From a virus: a stretch of 25,522 nucleotides of DNA. This document shows, in pieces, positions 1-5,984 of this stretch. The stretch's first letter is position 1; every line of letters starts with the position of its first letter. The notes under the pieces are model-generated. The model was not told the origin of the DNA, ran no database searches, and was given only the letters and a program-made list of their open reading frames with translations. The position numbers and the translations under genes are program-made. Where the stretch lies: positions 1-25,522 of IMG/VR virus record IMGVR_UViG_3300027759_000382. One strand, written 5' to 3'.

Positions 1-1181
1 ATAACAAAGGTTGTGTGTATATTCCAACCGGAGGAGGCAAAACAGTAGTAATGAAAGAGGACATCAAACAACGGTTGTTGAATGCAACTGAACCAATGAC
101 TGTTGTAGTTGTTGCTCCTCGTATTCTTCTTGCTAATCAACTCTGCTCCGAGTTTGAAGAGTATCTTGGTGAGTTTGATATTGTGTATATGCACGTTCAT
201 AGTGGTGAAACTCATCACGTTTCTTCTACAAAACCAGATGTGATTGTGGAGCAGAATGGACTTGCACTTACATTTGGTAAGCATAACTTCATCTTCACCA
301 CCTATAACTCTTTGGGTCGTGTGAATGATGCTAAAATCAGTGTGGATGTTGTTTATTTTGATGAAGCACACCATTGTGTGAAACCAAGCAACTTTGTTGG
401 TATTGCTCACACTTCCAAGTATGCTGAGAATGCTTATTTCTTCACGGCAACTCCCAAGTTCAACAACTCACAAGAGTCAATGAATAATACTGCTGTGTAT
501 GGAGAGAAAATCATCTCTATTCCAGCACAAGAATTGATTGATGCTGGTAGTATCATTCCTCCTCGTATTCATACTTACGAAGCAAAGACTATTCGCACCA
601 AAGAAAATGCTGCTTATGTGGATGCAGAGAACATTATTGGTATTCTCAATGAGATGGATGATGATAGTTTCCCCAAAGTTCTTGTTGCTGCTCCTAGCAC
701 AAAAGTAATTTGGGATATGTTCACTGAAAGTGATTTGCTACAACAACTCAATGATATGGGTTTTGCTGTGCTTCACGTTACATCCAAGCACGGTGCTTAT
801 GTGAATAAGAAGAAAGTCAGTCGTGAGGAATTCTTTGAGATTATGACCGAGTTTGGCAATGATCCTCAACAAAAGTTCATTGTGTTTCATTATTCCATCC
901 TTTCCGAAGGAATGAACATTCACGGACTTACTGATTGTATTATGCTGCGTAATCTTCCTGTGATTGAGATGGCACAAACAATTGGTAGGATTATCCGTAT
1001 GAACAAGGATGACCGTAAGGATATTCAAGATGGTAAGATTGCTGCTGGTCAGTTTTCACTTTATCGCAAACCATTCGGCACTATCACTGTTCCTGTGCAA
1101 AACAACTATGGTGATAAGATTGCTCGGCAACTTGAGAACGTGGTGAATGCTATTTTTGTGAAAGGAGAGTTGTGTGTATAG
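1..1181 (+). CDS. SF2 DEAH-box helicase, UvsW/ResIII-like (5' partial)
   Basis: This is the 3' part of an ATP-dependent nucleic-acid helicase or translocase; the start lies before the window. The reading frame is open from base 3, so the GTG at 15 is only an internal Val codon. Visible motifs in order are Walker A PTGGGKT (24-44), the DEAH box in YFDEAHH (around 360-371), motif III as TAT in FFTATP, and motif VI as QTIGRIIR (975-998). The roughly 390 residues after Walker A fit a two-RecA-domain SF2 core such as T4 UvsW, which unwinds branched DNA during recombination-dependent replication. No nuclease or methylase domain is visible in this part. The SF2 assignment is secure. UvsW versus another ResIII-type phage helicase cannot be settled from the sequence alone. 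Confidence 0.9.
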   Translation, partial: NKGCVYIPTGGGKTVVMKEDIKQRLLNATEPMTVVVVAPRILLANQLCSEFEEYLGEFDIVYMHVHSGETHHVSSTKPDVIVEQNGLALTFGKHNFIFTTYNSLGRVNDAKISVDVVYFDEAHHCVKPSNFVGIAHTSKYAENAYFFTATPKFNNSQESMNNTAVYGEKIISIPAQELIDAGSIIPPRIHTYEAKTIRTKENAAYVDAENIIGILNEMDDDSFPKVLVAAPSTKVIWDMFTESDLLQQLNDMGFAVLHVTSKHGAYVNKKKVSREEFFEIMTEFGNDPQQKFIVFHYSILSEGMNIHGLTDCIMLRNLPVIEMAQTIGRIIRMNKDDRKDIQDGKIAAGQFSLYRKPFGTITVPVQNNYGDKIARQLENVVNAIFVKGELCV

Positions 1182-1209
1182 ATAATTGTATCTGTCCCAC
1201 ATACAAACT

Positions 1210-1374
1210 ATGCCTTTCACAAAGAAGTTCCCACAATCAGGTGAAACAACACACATACGAGTTCCAAAAGTTTATGCTGACCTTATTTTGGAACTGATGG
1301 TTACATTTGACAATCGTTTTGATGTAGATAAGGGCAAGCACCTATTAAAGAAGTTCATACACAATCTAACGTGA
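1210..1374 (+). CDS. small ribbon-helix-helix-like protein
   Basis: This is a 54-residue protein. The ATG at 1210 is preferred to the in-frame TTG at 1186 because it follows an A-rich ACAAACT leader like other genes here. Residues 15-50 carry THIRVPKVY, then a helix (ADLILELMVTFD) and a second helix ending LLKKFI. This is the strand-helix-helix layout of small CopG-like DNA-binding proteins. The same pattern (RVP-x-Y, helix, LD, LL-x-x-FI) recurs in the product of 12209-12373. Its TGA stop is the first codon of the left block of the cassette that follows. The DNA-binding role is inferred from pattern only. Confidence 0.6.
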   Translation: MPFTKKFPQSGETTHIRVPKVYADLILELMVTFDNRFDVDKGKHLLKKFIHNLT

Positions 1375-1471
1375 GTCCAATGATACTCTGTGCCACAAGT
1401 GGCACTGTCCCTACAATCGACCAAACCCCCCTGACCCGTGCTATGATTACGGAGTAATCAAGAGAAACGTA
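1375..1471 (+). promoter_or_regulatory. cassette A: stem-loop plus class-1 promoter
   Basis: The left block gtgagtccaatgata is followed by the near-palindrome GTGCCACAAGTGGCAC (1390-1405). A C-rich spacer then leads to the -10-like TATGAT (1442-1447). That hexamer overlaps the perfect inverted repeat GATTACGGAGTAATC (1445-1459), followed by AAGAGAAA and the ATG at 1472. It likely ends the upstream transcript and starts the next. There is no clear -35 TTGACA. Confidence 0.65.
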
Positions 1472-1648
1472 ATGCCTTACACTGTTTACATCACCGAAAC
1501 CAGTTACACTTCTGTTGTCTTTGCTACAAAAGAAGAAGCAGAAGCATTTATGGAAGAACCTGATTATGATTTGTGTGGTAGTTGGGAAATGTCCGATTCT
1601 AGCATTGAACTGGTGGAGGATGTGCCACTTGTGGCACTGGCACAGTAA
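1472..1648 (+). CDS. small acidic hypothetical protein
   Basis: This 58-residue protein of unknown function starts MPYTVYITET, with a beta-strand-like N-terminus followed by a helix rich in Glu (ATKEEAEAFMEE). It follows the class-1 promoter leader of cassette A directly. Its last eight codons (VPLVALAQ) and TAA stop are encoded by the stem-loop of the next cassette. The cassette has therefore invaded or replaced the original 3' end of the gene. Confidence 0.6.
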   Translation: MPYTVYITETSYTSVVFATKEEAEAFMEEPDYDLCGSWEMSDSSIELVEDVPLVALAQ

Positions 1649-1703
1649 ATGAGCACAGACCCCTCTGGGGTGCTATGATTACGGAGTAATCAAGAGAAAA
1701 GCA
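1619..1703 (+). promoter_or_regulatory. cassette B: stem-loop plus class-1 promoter
   Basis: GTGCCACTTGTGGCAC (1622-1637) can form a 7-bp stem and is followed at once by a second TGGCAC. Next come AGTAAATGAGCACAGACC, a short spacer and TATGAT (1674-1679). The -10 overlaps GATTACGGAGTAATC (1677-1691). The leader AAGAGAAAAGCA runs to the ATG at 1704. It is nearly identical to cassettes A and E in its right half. The hairpin lies inside the coding region of the preceding gene. Confidence 0.65.
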
Positions 1704-1901
1704 ATGGCAGTCGTTCCTGGTTTTACTTTCAATGAGGAAACTGAAATGATTTCAGCACTTTATAGTGCTGTTGCACTGATGAAACGGTATGAAGAAGAAT
1801 CTGTGGATCATAAAAGTTATTGGAGGCAACGTATAGAAGATTATACAAACGTTGCTGATAAGTTTTCTACTGCCTGCCGTGATGCCATTTACAATGCCTG
1901 A
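1704..1901 (+). CDS. small hypothetical protein
   Basis: A 65-residue, mostly alpha-helical, unrecognised protein (MAVVPGFTFNEETEM...). The ATG is 12 bases after the class-1 operator-like repeat, so it is the first gene of a short operon running through at least 2754. Its end overlaps the next candidate start (1894) by eight bases. Confidence 0.6.
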   Translation: MAVVPGFTFNEETEMISALYSAVALMKRYEEESVDHKSYWRQRIEDYTNVADKFSTACRDAIYNA

Positions 1902-2079
1902 TTTACTGGAGAAAGTTCTAATGATTGAAGAAGCACTGACTGACAAACAACTAACTGCTTTGCGTGATATGTTGTATCACTACAAAGAGTTTCATGAAGA
2001 ACTCTATGACTATCCTGAACCTGATACTCTATTCACACAAACACAACGAGAACTCTTCACTCTTCTGGATATTGTATGA
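1894..2079 (+). CDS. small hypothetical helical protein
   Basis: A 61-residue protein of unknown function, rich in Leu, Glu and Tyr (ALTDKQLTALRDMLYHYKEF). Three ATG starts are possible: 1882, 1894 (overlapping the upstream stop) and 1921. The last has a GGAG nine bases before it and would give 52 residues. I list 1894, but 1921 is equally plausible. The stop overlaps the next ATG as ATGA, which indicates translational coupling. Confidence 0.5.
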   Translation: MPDLLEKVLMIEEALTDKQLTALRDMLYHYKEFHEELYDYPEPDTLFTQTQRELFTLLDIV

Positions 2080-2351
2080 GCAAACTTCTTGACCTGATTG
2101 AACAAAACGCAATCAAACAAGCACGTTTTTCTAACACTTCTAACACTATGTCTTCTTCATCTTCTTCATCTTCCGGTGGTATCAGTTTCACTGGTGCTTT
2201 GACTGTATTGTTTGTTGGTCTCAAACTGACTAACGTTATTACTTGGTCTTGGTGGTGGGTATTATCTCCCATTTGGATTAGTCTTTCACTTGCAGTTTTA
2301 GTTATTGTTATTGCTGTTATCATTGCTATTATTGCTGAATCTTTCAAATGA
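2076..2351 (+). CDS. two-helix membrane protein, Fragile-X-F (TMEM185-like) type
   Basis: A 91-residue protein in three parts. Residues 1-24 form a polar amphipathic leader (MSKLLDLIEQNAIKQARF...). A Ser tract starting at Met25 follows. After that come two hydrophobic segments at about 37-58 and 62-86. The segment LKLTNVITWSWWWVLSPIW is the signature of phage small membrane proteins often annotated as transmembrane Fragile-X-F. It should sit in the host inner membrane; its function is unknown. The first 18 residues nearly match those of the protein at 9932, which is otherwise unrelated. Met25 (2148) is an alternative start. Confidence 0.75.
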   Translation: MSKLLDLIEQNAIKQARFSNTSNTMSSSSSSSSGGISFTGALTVLFVGLKLTNVITWSWWWVLSPIWISLSLAVLVIVIAVIIAIIAESFK

Positions 2352-2527
2352 CTTACAAAGAACTTCTTGCTGAACTTCAAAAACTCAACGAAGAGCAACT
2401 CAATCAGGATGTTTGTATTTGGGATTGTTGGGGGCAAGATGAGTATTACCAAAAAGGTGTAGAGTTTGTATTTGCAACTGATGCACAAGATGTTCTAGAT
2501 GTAGACCACCCTATCATTCAATACTGA
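2348..2527 (+). CDS. small hypothetical protein
   Basis: A 59-residue acidic protein (MTYKELLAELQKLNEEQLNQ). It starts in the ATGA overlap with the preceding membrane-protein gene and ends in a TGATG overlap with the next gene, so it is tightly coupled in one operon. A helix of about 20 residues is followed by a short beta-rich part containing WDCWGQDEYY. The type is reminiscent of small phage proteins with an N-terminal ELxxLxxEQLxxDV pattern. No function can be assigned. Confidence 0.6.
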   Translation: MTYKELLAELQKLNEEQLNQDVCIWDCWGQDEYYQKGVEFVFATDAQDVLDVDHPIIQY

Positions 2528-2754
2528 TGAAGTTTCAAGTTACTGAAATTGAGTTTGATTTCACCAATGATGATGTCGTCATTTTCACACCAGAAGGTGA
2601 GCGTCAACTTCTCCCTTGCGAAAGAGAGGAAATCACTAATGAAACCATCGGTCAAATCTGGGAGGCAGATGATGAAGATGATTTAGTTGAAGAAATTACT
2701 TGTGCCACTGGTTGGTGTATCAAATCCCTTGACTATCGTATCATTCTTTCCTAA
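2527..2754 (+). CDS. small acidic hypothetical protein
   Basis: A 75-residue, very acidic protein (MKFQVTEIEFDFTNDD, then EADDEDDLVEEI). It is a beta-beta-alpha type small protein of the kind frequent in T4-like cyanophages; the family has no known role. The start overlaps the previous stop by one base (TGATG). It is followed by the short linker TAAACAAA before the next ATG. Confidence 0.65.
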   Translation: MKFQVTEIEFDFTNDDVVIFTPEGERQLLPCEREEITNETIGQIWEADDEDDLVEEITCATGWCIKSLDYRIILS

Positions 2755-2759
2755 ACAAA

Positions 2760-2936
2760 ATGACCTACAACGTAGCACCAAACTTCAACTCCGAACGTGA
2801 AGAGTTGTTGTATGAATCCTGCCTCAAAGATCCCGACCTATTGGCAACAGTAATCACCGAGTATATCACTCGGTTGAGTGATACTGACCTGACTGAACTT
2901 GACGACTTTCTCACTAACAACTTCGGAGACAACTAA
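2760..2936 (+). CDS. small hypothetical protein
   Basis: A 58-residue acidic helical protein (MTYNVAPNFNSEREELLYES). It is preceded by CCTAAACAAA, the same linker that precedes 3142, with no Shine-Dalgarno sequence. It ends two bases before the next ATG. Function unknown. Confidence 0.6.
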   Translation: MTYNVAPNFNSEREELLYESCLKDPDLLATVITEYITRLSDTDLTELDDFLTNNFGDN

Positions 2937-2938
2937 TT

Positions 2939-3136
2939 ATGGCAACTCTACAAGGACTCACTCAAGAATTGAAAAACGGTGCAACTTTAGTATGGAATGA
3001 TCCAGATTACATTGAGGGCAATGATTACAAGATTGTGTCAATCAAAGAACTCAATGATGAAATTGCACTGATTAAATATAATCAAGGTCTGAGTGAAGCA
3101 GAGGTTTTTCTGCACGAAATCAATTTTTCTAACTAA
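2939..3136 (+). CDS. small hypothetical protein
   Basis: A 65-residue protein, probably a small beta barrel (ATLVWNDPDY, DYKIVSIKEL, IALIKYNQG, EVFLHEINF). It is unrecognised. It starts two bases after the preceding stop in a non-SD context. Confidence 0.6.
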   Translation: MATLQGLTQELKNGATLVWNDPDYIEGNDYKIVSIKELNDEIALIKYNQGLSEAEVFLHEINFSN

Positions 3137-3141
3137 ACAAA

Positions 3142-3387
3142 ATGGCACGAACTTTACAACAACTCAAAGAATCTGTTGAGCGTTTGATTGAGCAGCAGGG
3201 CAATGATGCTCCTGTTGCTTACTGGATTTACACAAATGAAGATGTATTTGTAATGGATGAGGATTGTAATCCCGATTATGTGAGTCGTGAGATTGCCGAA
3301 ACTGTGCTTCATGAATTAGAAGGTTATGATCACATTCACAAGGAGATTGCTGATGCTATTGAAACAGAACTTAAGGAGATTCAGTAA
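3142..3387 (+). CDS. small acidic hypothetical protein
   Basis: An 81-residue protein. Residues 1-17 are helical (MARTLQQLKESVERLIEQQG), then VAYWIYTNEDVF, then an acidic helical C-terminus. It is preceded by AACTAAACAAA. The stop TAA overlaps the next ATG by one base. Function unknown; it resembles small T4-like cyanophage proteins only in style. Confidence 0.65.
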   Translation: MARTLQQLKESVERLIEQQGNDAPVAYWIYTNEDVFVMDEDCNPDYVSREIAETVLHELEGYDHIHKEIADAIETELKEIQ

Positions 3388-3536
3388 TGGCTACTAAACG
3401 ATGGTTTATGACTCTTGTGGTGGAGATTGATGAAGAATCTAATCCTCGCAAGTTTGTTCCTGATGCTATCAATGAATGTCTGGATTCTGCGAAAGGAGAG
3501 GACATTATTGATTACAAATTTGTCTGCCCTGATTGA
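3387..3536 (+). CDS. small hypothetical protein, possibly frameshifted
   Basis: A 49-residue protein (MATKRWFMTLVVEIDEESNP...KFVCPD). Right at its end another frame stays open to 3574 and reads LSALIDSEIQEVLKQTLS, a plausible helical C-terminus. A one-base shift near 3520 would fuse the two. The gene may be a recently frameshifted form of a longer protein, or the extra codons may be chance. Confidence 0.55.
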   Translation: MATKRWFMTLVVEIDEESNPRKFVPDAINECLDSAKGEDIIDYKFVCPD

Positions 3537-3589
3537 TAGTGAGATTCAAGAAGTTCTAAAGCAAACTCTATCCTAATTAAACAAACACA

Positions 3590-3895
3590 ATGACACTTAC
3601 CCGCGAACAGTTTGACCAACTTGCTGGCACCTATGCAGAGCATGTTGTAGAGGGAATGGATATTGATTCTCTAGTTGAATTTGCATATGAAACGATTGTA
3701 GAAAATCTTGAAGATGCTGGTGATGAGACACTTCTAGAACGACTTTCTTCTTATTACGAAGAAGATGAAGTTGTATCTATGTTAGAAGATGTAGGAGCAA
3801 ATCCTGCTGAGTTTGATATTCCTACTAATGGAGATGAACTCACCGAAGAGCAACAAAAACAACTCCGAGACTTAGTAAAGCCTACTGATACCTGA
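3590..3895 (+). CDS. conserved phage-type acidic hypothetical protein
   Basis: A 101-residue protein, strongly acidic. It contains HVVEGMDIDSLVEFAYETI followed by VENLEDA, a pattern (MDxDxLxxFAYxTIxxNLE) I associate with small T4-like cyanophage proteins of unknown function. The start follows TAATTAAACAAACACA, the A-rich linker. The stop is the TGA of a TGAGTCTAGTGTTGAGA left cassette block, shared with the block at 5864. Confidence 0.65.
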   Translation: MTLTREQFDQLAGTYAEHVVEGMDIDSLVEFAYETIVENLEDAGDETLLERLSSYYEEDEVVSMLEDVGANPAEFDIPTNGDELTEEQQKQLRDLVKPTDT

Positions 3896-3958
3896 GTCTA
3901 GTGTTGAGATGTGCCAGTTGTAGAGCTGGCACAAACCCCTTCCATTAAACAAACAATT
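3896..3958 (+). promoter_or_regulatory. cassette C: stem-loop without a promoter
   Basis: The left block ends TGTTGAGAT and is followed by GTGCCAG (3911-3917), an eight-base loop and CTGGCAC (3926-3932). A linker CCATTAAACAAACAATT then leads to the ATG at 3959. No TATAAT-like element is visible, so this is a terminator-type half cassette. An ATG inside the stem (3910-3912 region) opens an in-frame extension of the next gene that I judge spurious. Confidence 0.55.
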
Positions 3959-4165
3959 ATGACTTCAATCTCATTTACATCTGGTGAGTTGTATGATATT
4001 ATCTCTGCTCTTCAACTTGTAGAAGAAGGAGTGTATGATGATGGAGATCATCAATGTGCTGCTTATTATCAAAATATGATTCAAAAATTAGATCTCATTC
4101 ATGATAAACTTCAGGAGTTTGTTCCTGAAAACCGTGTTGCCAATCTTGTTCTTGCTGTAAATTAA
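3959..4165 (+). CDS. small helical hypothetical protein
   Basis: A 68-residue protein (MTSISFTSGELYDIISALQL). The start at 3959 is chosen because the upstream in-frame start is within the cassette stem-loop, whereas 3959 is preceded by the usual AAACAAACAATT linker. Two amphipathic helices are visible (GELYDIISALQLVEEG and YYQNMIQKLDLIHDKLQEF). Function unknown. Confidence 0.6.
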   Translation: MTSISFTSGELYDIISALQLVEEGVYDDGDHQCAAYYQNMIQKLDLIHDKLQEFVPENRVANLVLAVN

Positions 4166-4166
4166 A

Positions 4167-4577
4167 ATGATGAAAACTAAAATGAATCCCGAAGTTAAGC
4201 AGAAGTGGATTGATGCTCTGCGTTCTGATAAGTATGAGCAGGGCAGTAGGAAACTACGCAGTGTGACTGGTTATTGTTGTCTTGGTGTTCTGTGTGACCT
4301 TTATTCACAAGAACACAATACGCAATGGGAGTTTAGAGGAAATGATGAAATAAATCTTCAACATCAAGACTATTGGTATTTTGATGAACACAGTGAGTTT
4401 CTACCTGAATCTGTAATGAATTGGGCAGATCTAAAAACTCCTAATCCTAATGTGCGAGTTGATGTTGAGGATAATGAAGATGAAGATAATTGGTATTATA
4501 CAGATGAACTCTCAAACATAAATGATTCAGGTTATAGTTTCAATGGCATTGCGAATCTCATTGAAGCACAACTATGA
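4167..4577 (+). CDS. conserved phage hypothetical protein (CCLGVLCDL type)
   Basis: A 136-residue protein with the marks of a family widespread in phages and some bacteria. It has an N-terminal KWIDALRSDKYEQG, then GYCCLGVLCDLY (residues about 35-46), a central ESVMNWADL and a C-terminal NDSGYSFNGIANLIEAQL. The Cys pair and the ending are the recognisable family features. The function is not established. Starts at 4167, 4170 and 4182 are all possible. It ends in the sequence TATGAGTGAGTC, the left block of cassette D. Confidence 0.75.
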   Translation: MMKTKMNPEVKQKWIDALRSDKYEQGSRKLRSVTGYCCLGVLCDLYSQEHNTQWEFRGNDEINLQHQDYWYFDEHSEFLPESVMNWADLKTPNPNVRVDVEDNEDEDNWYYTDELSNINDSGYSFNGIANLIEAQL

Positions 4578-4677
4578 GTGAGTCTTGATTGTGACTGTGC
4601 CAGTTGTAGCACTGGCACAGTAAACGGGCACAGACCCTAAAACCTGCTATAATAAACTCATACACAACACCACTCAA
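4578..4677 (+). promoter_or_regulatory. cassette D: stem-loop plus class-2 promoter
   Basis: CTGTGCCAGT (4595-4604), a six-base loop and ACTGGCACAG (4611-4620) form a perfect 10-bp stem, the strongest of the series. It is followed by TAAACGGGCACAGACC, an 11-base spacer, and TATAAT (4648-4653). The leader has no operator-like palindrome. The stem-loop probably terminates the operon ending at 4577, and the promoter drives 4678. Confidence 0.7.
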
Positions 4678-4857
4678 ATGACTGACACCGAAGTTTATGA
4701 AATGATTTGCCGTATGAAAGCATATGGTGGGTCATTTGTTGTTGCTCTATCAAATGCTTTTCAAAGTGCTGATAGTCAAAATAAGCAACGATTGATTGAT
4801 GCTTTTCCTGATTATGTTAGTGAGTATGGACCAACCAGTAGGTTTCCTACTTACTGA
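4678..4857 (+). CDS. small conserved hypothetical protein
   Basis: A 59-residue protein (MTDTEVYEMICRMKAYGGSF). The string KAYGGSFVVALSNAFQSAD followed by DAFPDYVSEY matches a short phage family I recall only as hypothetical. It is a single-gene transcription unit between two stem-loop cassettes. Confidence 0.65.
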   Translation: MTDTEVYEMICRMKAYGGSFVVALSNAFQSADSQNKQRLIDAFPDYVSEYGPTSRFPTY

Positions 4858-4945
4858 TGAGATGTGCCACTTGTAGCACTGTTCATATAATCCCCAAAAC
4901 GACCTAAACCCGTGCTATGATTACGGAGTAATCAAAAGAAAACCG
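4858..4945 (+). promoter_or_regulatory. cassette E: decayed stem-loop plus class-1 promoter
   Basis: GTGCCACTTGTAGCACTG starts the usual hairpin (from 4864), but the right arm is degraded to ACTGTTCAT. The promoter half is intact: GACC, 11 bases, TATGAT (4916-4921), overlapped by GATTACGGAGTAATC (4919-4933), then AAAAGAAAACCG and the ATG at 4946. The promoter parts survive better than the stem in this copy. Confidence 0.6.
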
Positions 4946-5365
4946 ATGTCTGTTCCTTTCACTATGAGTTACAAAGAAGTCTATTCGCAGGAAACTGTGG
5001 ATAAAATTGAAGAACTGCTAGAAGATTCTTATGCTCTGGAAGATATTATAGAGTTCATTGACGCAAACTCTGAAGAAAATTTCCGCACATATTATGAGGT
5101 TTATGTTGTTGTTGGTGAAGAGTATTCTTACGATGCCGTAGATGCTTTCATTGAAGAGTTTGGTCTTCATGTTTTCACACAATCCAACTTTGAATATTCT
5201 TATCGGGGTCAATATGATTCCAAAGCAGATTATGCTGAACAATACACTTCTGATGTGTATTGTGTAGAAGTTCCAAGTTTTGTGGAAGTTGATTGGGAAG
5301 CAACATTTGATAATCTGGATGATGTTTTCAGTGCTAATGGTTATGTGTTCAACACTCAATTCTGA
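4946..5365 (+). CDS. ardA: ArdA-like antirestriction protein
   Basis: A 139-residue, strongly acidic protein (about 30 Asp/Glu). The C-terminal half has the layout of the ArdA family: EYSYRGQYDSKADYAEQYT, then VPSFVEVDWEATFDNL, then GYVFNTQF. ArdA proteins are acidic DNA mimics that occupy type I restriction-modification enzymes and protect incoming DNA. The usual length is about 165 residues, so the N-terminal part is short and less clear. The class-1 promoter just upstream would allow early expression, which suits an antirestriction role. The family call rests on motif similarity; the function is inferred. Confidence 0.6.
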   Translation: MSVPFTMSYKEVYSQETVDKIEELLEDSYALEDIIEFIDANSEENFRTYYEVYVVVGEEYSYDAVDAFIEEFGLHVFTQSNFEYSYRGQYDSKADYAEQYTSDVYCVEVPSFVEVDWEATFDNLDDVFSANGYVFNTQF

Positions 5366-5368
5366 TTT

Positions 5369-5620
5369 ATGAAACTTCAATCTAAAACTGGTTCAATGGT
5401 GGTTGATTTTTATCCAATCAAAACACCAATGGGTGATGTATCCAAAGAGTGGTTTCTAAAAACTCTCACGTTTCAAGGTAAAACACAATCCAAGACATTT
5501 CTCAATCGTATTGAGATGAATCTTGAAGTAAATGAGTATTTGAATAATGTGCCTATTCCTTATGAGGTTGTAGAGTTCAATACGATTCCACAACTTGCTA
5601 ATCCTTTTGCTACTGTTTGA
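5369..5620 (+). CDS. small hypothetical protein
   Basis: An 83-residue, beta-rich protein (MKLQSKTGSMVVDFYPIKTP) without recognisable family. It starts three bases after the ArdA-like gene and so is probably co-transcribed with it. The hairpin at 5625-5646 follows its stop. Confidence 0.55.
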   Translation: MKLQSKTGSMVVDFYPIKTPMGDVSKEWFLKTLTFQGKTQSKTFLNRIEMNLEVNEYLNNVPIPYEVVEFNTIPQLANPFATV

Positions 5621-5624
5621 TTAT

Positions 5625-5646
5625 GAGGGAGATTTGAATCTCCCTC
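5625..5646 (+). terminator. intergenic hairpin, possible weak terminator
   Basis: GAGGGAGA, loop TTTGAA, TCTCCCTC form a perfect 8-bp stem just after the stop at 5620. There is no T-run behind it, so a role in RNA stability or processing is as likely as termination. Confidence 0.5.
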
Positions 5647-5677
5647 TGTGGATTTAATTCATTTATCACTGATTCTA

Positions 5678-5866
5678 ATGTTTCTTTCCTGCCCTGTTTC
5701 TCTTGATTTGATTGATGCTCAATGGTATGATGATATTGATGAAGCAAAAGAAGATGCACTTGATTGGAGTGTTGAACTGTCTGGTGAAAAAGTGATTGTT
5801 TATCGGGCAGTTGAGAGTAATGGTGGTGATTATGAGTTCAATAAACTCTATGCCATCTGTGCGTGA
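5678..5866 (+). CDS. small conserved hypothetical protein
   Basis: A 62-residue protein (MFLSCPVSLDLIDAQWYDDI). The middle DAQWYDDIDEAKEDALDWSVELSG and VIVYRAVES look like a phage family with a helix-strand pattern. An in-frame GTG at 5648 would add ten hydrophobic residues. The ATG at 5678 is preferred because the extension touches the hairpin. Its TGA stop is part of the TGAGTCTAGTGTTGAGA cassette block. Confidence 0.6.
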   Translation: MFLSCPVSLDLIDAQWYDDIDEAKEDALDWSVELSGEKVIVYRAVESNGGDYEFNKLYAICA

Positions 5867-5984
5867 GTCTAGTGTTGAGATGTGCCACTTCTTCTAGTGG
5901 CACACTAAACCGGCACAGACCTGAAAATGTGGTATTCTTAAGGGGTGGAGGGGCTCTGGGCCTCAGTTCTTTATAGAGATTCAA
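5867..5984 (+). promoter_or_regulatory. cassette F: stem-loop plus class-3 promoter
   Basis: TGTGCCACT (5881-5889), loop TCTTCT and AGTGGCACA (5896-5904) make a 9-bp stem. Next are CGGCACAGACC, an 11-base spacer and the -10-like TATTCT (5933-5938). The leader continues TTAAGGGGTGGAGGGG with a different sequence but similar potential hairpin (GAGG...CCTC) compared with cassettes H and I. It drives the nucleotidyltransferase gene at 5985. Confidence 0.65.

Noticed and set aside
1-1181. Type I or III restriction enzyme helicase subunit
   Set aside because: No restriction or methylation gene accompanies it, and length and setting suit a phage SF2 helicase better; it cannot be excluded for the missing N-terminus.
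3911-3958. In-frame N-terminal extension of the 3959 gene
   Set aside because: It lies within the cassette stem-loop; its MPVVELAQ reading matches the hairpin-encoded tail seen elsewhere, and the usual linker precedes 3959.
5560-5650. tRNA-like T-arm (GGGAGATTTGAATCTCCC)
   Set aside because: Loop and the G53-C61 position do not fit, no acceptor stem or anticodon arm can be placed, and the upstream bases encode a protein.
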